The notes beneath the pieces are model-generated. The model saw only the letters and a list, made by a program, of their open reading frames with translations, ran no database searches and had not been told where the DNA came from. The position numbers and the translations under genes are program-made. 64,000 nt of DNA from Kitasatospora sp. NBC_01250 (GTDB taxonomy: Bacteria; Actinomycetota; Actinomycetes; Streptomycetales; Streptomycetaceae): positions 1,922,001 through 1,986,000 of the forward strand of contig NZ_CP108476.1 of NCBI RefSeq assembly GCF_036226465.1, read 5' to 3'. How positions within the stretch are numbered: position 1 is the stretch's first letter; each line of letters begins with the position of its first letter. Shown here piece after piece: positions 62,512-64,000 of the stretch.

Positions 62512-63234
62512 TCACATTCCTCGTCGCACGGCCGCGGGAGCTGCGCCGCCCGCCTGGGGGATCGCCCCCGCCGCTTGCCTGAGGTAGGGGTTGGTGGCGC
62601 GCTCGCGGCCGATGGTGGTCTGGGTGCCGTGGCCGGACAGGACCACGGTGGCGTCGTCGAGGGGCAGGCACACCCGGGCCAGCGAGCGCATGATCGCGTC
62701 GTGGTCGCCGCCGGGCAGGTCCGTGCGCCCGATGGAGCCGGCGAAGAGCAGGTCGCCCGAGAAGAGAACCGGCGGGATCTCTTCGGTGGCAGGCGTCCGG
62801 AACGTCACCGACCCCTTGGTATGGCCGGGCGCGTGGTCGACGGTGAGCTCGAGGCCGGCCAGCTCCAGCACCGAGCCGTCGGTCAGCTCCCGCACGTCGT
62901 CCGGCTCGCCGATGGTCAGCTCGCCCAGCAGCTGCGCGCCGAGCGAGCGGCCCAGCGCCTTCTCCGGGTCGGTCAGCATGAACCGGTCGTCGGGGTGGAT
63001 CCAGGCCGGCACGCCCTTGGCGCCGCAGATCGGCATCACCGAGGCCACGTGGTCGATGTGGCCGTGGGTGAGCACCACCGCGACCGGCTTCAGCCGGTGC
63101 TCGCGGATCATCGCCTCGACACCCTCGGTGGCGTCCATCCCCGGGTCGACGATCACGCACTCCTCGCCGGCGGCCGGCGCCACGAGGTAGCAGTTGGTGC
63201 CCCACGCTCCGGCGGGAAATCCGGCGATGAACAC
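62512..63234 (-). CDS. MBL-fold metallo-hydrolase (glyoxalase II-like)
   Basis: A 240-residue metallo-beta-lactamase-fold protein. It has GTNCYLVAP near the N terminus, the metal motif [28 protein letters not shown] (second His) and [16 protein letters not shown] (bridging Asp). It resembles glyoxalase II and the YcbL group that hydrolyse thioesters. It heads the hisS-aspS operon, as in many actinobacteria. Substrate not established. Confidence 0.92.
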   Translation of the reverse strand: MFIAGFPAGAWGTNCYLVAPAAGEECVIVDPGMDATEGVEAMIREHRLKPVAVVLTHGHIDHVASVMPICGAKGVPAWIHPDDRFMLTDPEKALGRSLGAQLLGELTIGEPDDVRELTDGSVLELAGLELTVDHAPGHTKGSVTFRTPATEEIPPVLFSGDLLFAGSIGRTDLPGGDHDAIMRSLARVCLPLDDATVVLSGHGTQTTIGRERATNPYLRQAAGAIPQAGGAAPAAVRRGM

Positions 63235-63487
63235 GGCAGTCCTTCTCAGGCGGGGGTCGGCGGGATCGTTCGGGTGGCTCTGCAGGTCGGGCGGAAGAGT
63301 CTCCCGGTGCAGCCTACCGGCGGTAAGGGGTCGGTAGCGAACCAGATCCCCCCTCGGCGGGCCGCCCTGCTACGTCCATCGGGCCACTTGACCGCGTGCT
63401 TACAGACAAGGTCCCTACACTTGGCGGCCGGTGGATGCGATGATCCCCCGAACATCCACATTCGGTGCGATAGAGGAGACACGGCCG

Positions 63488-64000
63488 GTGGTCAGCAGCG
63501 AACAGCGGCGACGGCAGCTCGCCCGCGAGAAGTACGAGCGGCAGCAGAAGAACCGCGCCGAGGCCGTGGCCAAGGCCAAGCGCCGCAACGCCATTCTCGG
63601 TGCCGCACTGGCCGTGGTGGTGCTCGCGGCCGGCGGTGCCTGGGCGGGCGGTGCGTTCAAGTCCGACGCCAAGAAGACCGACGCGCAGTCGGCACCCAGC
63701 CAGCCGGCCACCGCGCCGGCGGCCAGCCCGGTGGCGGTCAAGGGCTGCAGCACCCCGGCGGCGGGCTCGCCGAACGGCAAGCAGTGGAAGACCGAGCCGG
63801 CCATGTCGGTGGACACCAACGCCAAGTACGACGTCACGCTGAACACCAGCTGCGGCGCCGTGAACCTGGAGCTGGACCCGTCCAAGGCCCCGCACACGGT
63901 CAACTCCTTTGTCTTCCTGGCCGGTCAGAACTACTTCGACCACACCAAGTGCCACCGCCTGACCACCCAGGGCATCTACGTCCTGCAGTGCGGCGACCCC
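63488..64000 (+). CDS. Membrane-anchored cyclophilin-type peptidylprolyl isomerase, partial
   Basis: 171 codons from GTG 63488 (AGAGGAG 9 bases upstream) run to the window edge. It has a basic N-terminal coiled region (QRRRQLAREKYERQQKNRAE), a transmembrane segment at about 36-56 (AILGAALAVVVLAAGGAWAG), a Ala/Pro-rich linker, then the start of a cyclophilin domain: LNTSCGAVNLELDPSKAPHT and NSFVFLAGQNYFDHTKCHR. Likely an extracytoplasmic foldase. The C-terminal part with most active-site residues is outside the window. Confidence 0.9.
   Translation, partial: MVSSEQRRRQLAREKYERQQKNRAEAVAKAKRRNAILGAALAVVVLAAGGAWAGGAFKSDAKKTDAQSAPSQPATAPAASPVAVKGCSTPAAGSPNGKQWKTEPAMSVDTNAKYDVTLNTSCGAVNLELDPSKAPHTVNSFVFLAGQNYFDHTKCHRLTTQGIYVLQCGDP

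Noticed and set aside
61238..63205. Apparent fusion of hisS with an upstream 230-residue extension
   Set aside because: The extension reads the metallohydrolase gene in a wrong frame; hisS starts at 62500 or 62515.

Overview
The window is high-GC DNA from a member of the Streptomycetaceae (Streptomyces, Kitasatospora or a close relative). This rests on the GC-biased codon use, GTG/TTG starts behind GGAGG-like sites, a BldD developmental regulator with an intact c-di-GMP motif, the actinobacterial integration host factor, and a core gene order that, from memory, matches the rpe-to-hisS region of Streptomyces chromosomes. No tRNA, rRNA, CRISPR array, prophage or intact insertion sequence was seen.

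Positions 1 to about 4.6 kb are accessory and decayed. The left edge cuts a short protein resembling the N terminus of an ESX/WXG100-type secretion substrate. After it come a C-rich tract, pieces of an XRE/DUF5919-like regulator, an intact isochorismatase-family hydrolase, a truncated FAD oxidoreductase, a nucleotidyltransferase, and an intact SUKH (SMI1/KNR4) immunity gene. Directly upstream of the immunity gene lies the wreck of a nuclease-like toxin, with an internal deletion and two frameshifts.

From 4.6 to 20.8 kb are housekeeping genes: pirin, an RDD membrane protein, rpe, a methyltransferase and SDR pair divergent around a GGGGTGTT repeat, an aldo/keto reductase, rsmB-fmt-def, an HTH protein, a helicase-dead priA, metK, coaBC, rpoZ, gmk and the integration host factor gene. 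From 20.8 to 32.9 kb is a complete UMP pathway on the minus strand: pyrR-pyrB-pyrC-(small membrane protein)-carA-carB-pyrD (class 2), then pyrK-pyrD (class 1B)-pyrF. The pathway therefore carries two different dihydroorotate dehydrogenase types. A PyrR-type RNA loop next to the pyrR ribosome binding site suggests translational autoregulation.

From 33 to 43 kb are bldD with an autoregulatory promoter, a thioesterase, nusB, efp, an M24 peptidase homologue lacking three of five metal ligands, a lipase-maturation-factor membrane protein, an oxidoreductase/MarR divergent pair with two clear operators, an MFS transporter with a double operator, a Nei-type glycosylase and an AAA ATPase. From 43.2 to 51.9 kb is the shikimate cluster aroC-K-B-Q and aroE, two tandem mltG paralogues and yqgF. 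From 51.8 kb to the end are alaS, two small membrane proteins, rpsD with a long structured leader, rarA, ppk2, a GNAT protein, aspS-hisS-metallohydrolase, and the start of a membrane-anchored peptidylprolyl isomerase.
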